From Saprospiraceae bacterium (GTDB taxonomy: Bacteria; Bacteroidota; Bacteroidia; Chitinophagales; Saprospiraceae), in the NCBI GenBank assembly GCA_007134625.1, contig SLKL01000102.1:1-7865 (forward strand): a stretch of 7,865 nt of DNA, read 5' to 3'. The notes below the pieces were generated by a model. The model was given only the letters and a program-made list of their open reading frames with translations, was not told the DNA's origin and did no database searches. The position numbers and the translations under genes were made by a program. How positions within the stretch are numbered: the first letter of the stretch is position 1; each line of letters starts with the position of its first letter. This document shows positions 6,753 to 7,865 of the stretch, in pieces.

Positions 6753-7865
6753 ATAGTTATATTTTGAATATTCGCTTACTTTCTATTATTCTTTTTTCAG
6801 GCCTTGTTACAGCCTTGTTGTCATCCTGTGGCATTAATAAGTATATCCCTGAAGATGAATTGCTATTAGCAGAAACAAAAGTTGTTGTCGATGCCGAGTT
6901 CGGCTCTTCAGAACGAAAGAGAATTGAAGCAGAACTCAGTCCACTAATCCGCCCGCAAACCAATTCAACCTTTCTAGGTGGCAGACCCGGAGTCCGTTGG
7001 CAATACAGGGCAAATAGTGAAAAGAGCAATTTCATTAATCGCTTCCTGAGTAAAAGATTTGGAGAGGAAGCAGTCTTACTCAGTGATTTGAATCCAGACA
7101 GGAATATGGATATCCTGCTCAATCGTTTGGAAAACAAGGGCTATTTTATTGCAGAGGCGGATTATTCTGTAGACACATTAAGCAGAAAAAAAGCGAGGGT
7201 CAACTTTTATCTTTTTCCCGAAAAAGCCTACACCATAAAGTCGTATGTATTTGAAGGGGAGCAGGATAAGCTGGGGCAGTTGATATCAAAAAGTCTTGAT
7301 AATTCCCTGATTCAAGTGGGTGACCCCTATGAGCTTTCTGTTCTTCGTCGGGAGCGGGAACGAATCAGTAACTTTTTGCAGGAAGAAGGCTACTTCTATT
7401 TTATTTCCGATCACCTGAGGTTCAGTATGGATACAGCAGCGGGAGACAAGCAAATTGATCTATACCTGCAAATTAAAAGCGAGGTCCCATTGGATGCCAA
7501 AATACCTTACAGAATCCGTTCCATAACCATTTTTCCGGATCACAATAACCCGACTGCTGACGGCATGCAGACTGATACAGTAGAAATGGAAAGGTACACT
7601 ATCATACGGAGAACTGATGATTTTCTGCCCAGACGATTTGACAATTTTATCCAATTGGAAAAAGGAGATCTTTATTCGAGAACGCTGAGTAACCGAACAC
7701 GCCAAAGACTTTTTTCGATGGGTGCTTTTGGTTTTGTCAACCTAAGACACAGCAGTTCATTCAATGAGACAGACAGTATCCCGACAGAGGGATTTTTGGA
7801 TACGAGGATTCAACTGAGTCCTCTGACAAGACTGAGTCTAAGGTCTGAATTACAACTCATCTCAA
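6692..7865 (+). CDS. tamL: TamL-like outer-membrane assembly lipoprotein (Omp85/TamA superfamily), 3' truncated by the window edge
   Basis: N-terminal part of a Bacteroidota TamL, a lipidated relative of TamA that pairs with TamB in outer-membrane assembly. The frame runs to the window end without a stop; the C-terminal beta-barrel of a protein usually of about 750-850 residues is outside. A hydrophobic segment ends in the lipobox LSSC, with the lipidated cysteine codon at 6827-6829. After it come the family-typical GINKYIPEDELLL opening and POTRA-like repeats containing NRLENKGYF and NFLQEEGYFYF. Three starts are possible: ATG 6602 (cysteine at residue 76), ATG 6692 (residue 46, with GAGGAAAG about 11 bases upstream) and TTG 6764 (residue 22, the most normal signal peptide). 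Both ATGs lie inside the 178-base insertion. I report 6692 as the nearest ATG, with low certainty about the start and good certainty about the family. Confidence 0.85.
   Translation, partial: MTKILDFAAICNRKGFSERTHSYILNIRLLSIILFSGLVTALLSSCGINKYIPEDELLLAETKVVVDAEFGSSERKRIEAELSPLIRPQTNSTFLGGRPGVRWQYRANSEKSNFINRFLSKRFGEEAVLLSDLNPDRNMDILLNRLENKGYFIAEADYSVDTLSRKKARVNFYLFPEKAYTIKSYVFEGEQDKLGQLISKSLDNSLIQVGDPYELSVLRRERERISNFLQEEGYFYFISDHLRFSMDTAAGDKQIDLYLQIKSEVPLDAKIPYRIRSITIFPDHNNPTADGMQTDTVEMERYTIIRRTDDFLPRRFDNFIQLEKGDLYSRTLSNRTRQRLFSMGAFGFVNLRHSSSFNETDSIPTEGFLDTRIQLSPLTRLSLRSELQLIS
6753..6758. repeat. Right target-site duplication ATAGTT
   Basis: This is the second copy of the 6-base direct repeat, immediately after the right inverted repeat and six bases before the TTG at 6764 that may have been the original tamL start. 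Confidence 0.75.

Noticed and set aside
6757..7137. Minus-strand frame of 126 codons
   Set aside because: It lies opposite the tamL coding sequence, has no recognisable protein features, and is best explained as a shadow of that gene.

Overview
The window looks like an ordinary chromosomal stretch from a member of the Bacteroidota, most likely an aquatic, carotenoid-pigmented lineage. Four things point there: a crtD-cruF-crtZ carotenoid run, a TamL-type lipoprotein version of the Omp85/TamA assembly factor, starts preceded by A/T-rich sequence rather than strong Shine-Dalgarno sites, and two exact copies of the Bacteroidota -7 promoter octamer TATCTTTG. Every recognised gene lies on the + strand.

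Layout. Bases 1-2363 hold a tight carotenoid operon: the 3' part of a CrtI/CrtD-type desaturase (its start lies outside the window), then cruF two bases after its stop codon, then crtZ 13 bases later. Together these three fit modification of a monocyclic (gamma-carotene-derived) carotenoid into a hydroxylated saproxanthin/myxol-type pigment; this product is inferred. A 356-base spacer follows, with two inverted arms of degenerate 9-base repeats. Next is htpX (membrane zinc protease) with its own promoter candidate and a strong hairpin terminator, then a GTP-type phosphoenolpyruvate carboxykinase with its own promoter. A 235-base spacer with interlocking inverted repeats precedes ribE (riboflavin synthase). 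The window closes with the 5' part of tamL.

The most notable structure is between ribE and tamL. Bases 6575-6752 form a 178-base foldback element. Its 24-base terminal inverted repeats match at 22 of 24 positions, its inner arms share the same centre of symmetry, and it is flanked by a perfect 6-base duplication, ATAGTT. It is therefore very probably a MITE-like non-autonomous insertion. It is open in the tamL frame and supplies the only ATG codons upstream of the TamL lipoprotein signal sequence. The insertion appears to have given tamL a new translation start, or a new leader, in place of a probable original TTG start just downstream.

Apart from the carotenoid trio, the genes are housekeeping functions: protein quality control, gluconeogenesis/anaplerosis, flavin synthesis and outer-membrane assembly. 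They do not form an obvious single system. I see no rRNA or tRNA gene, CRISPR array, full insertion sequence or recognisable FMN riboswitch.
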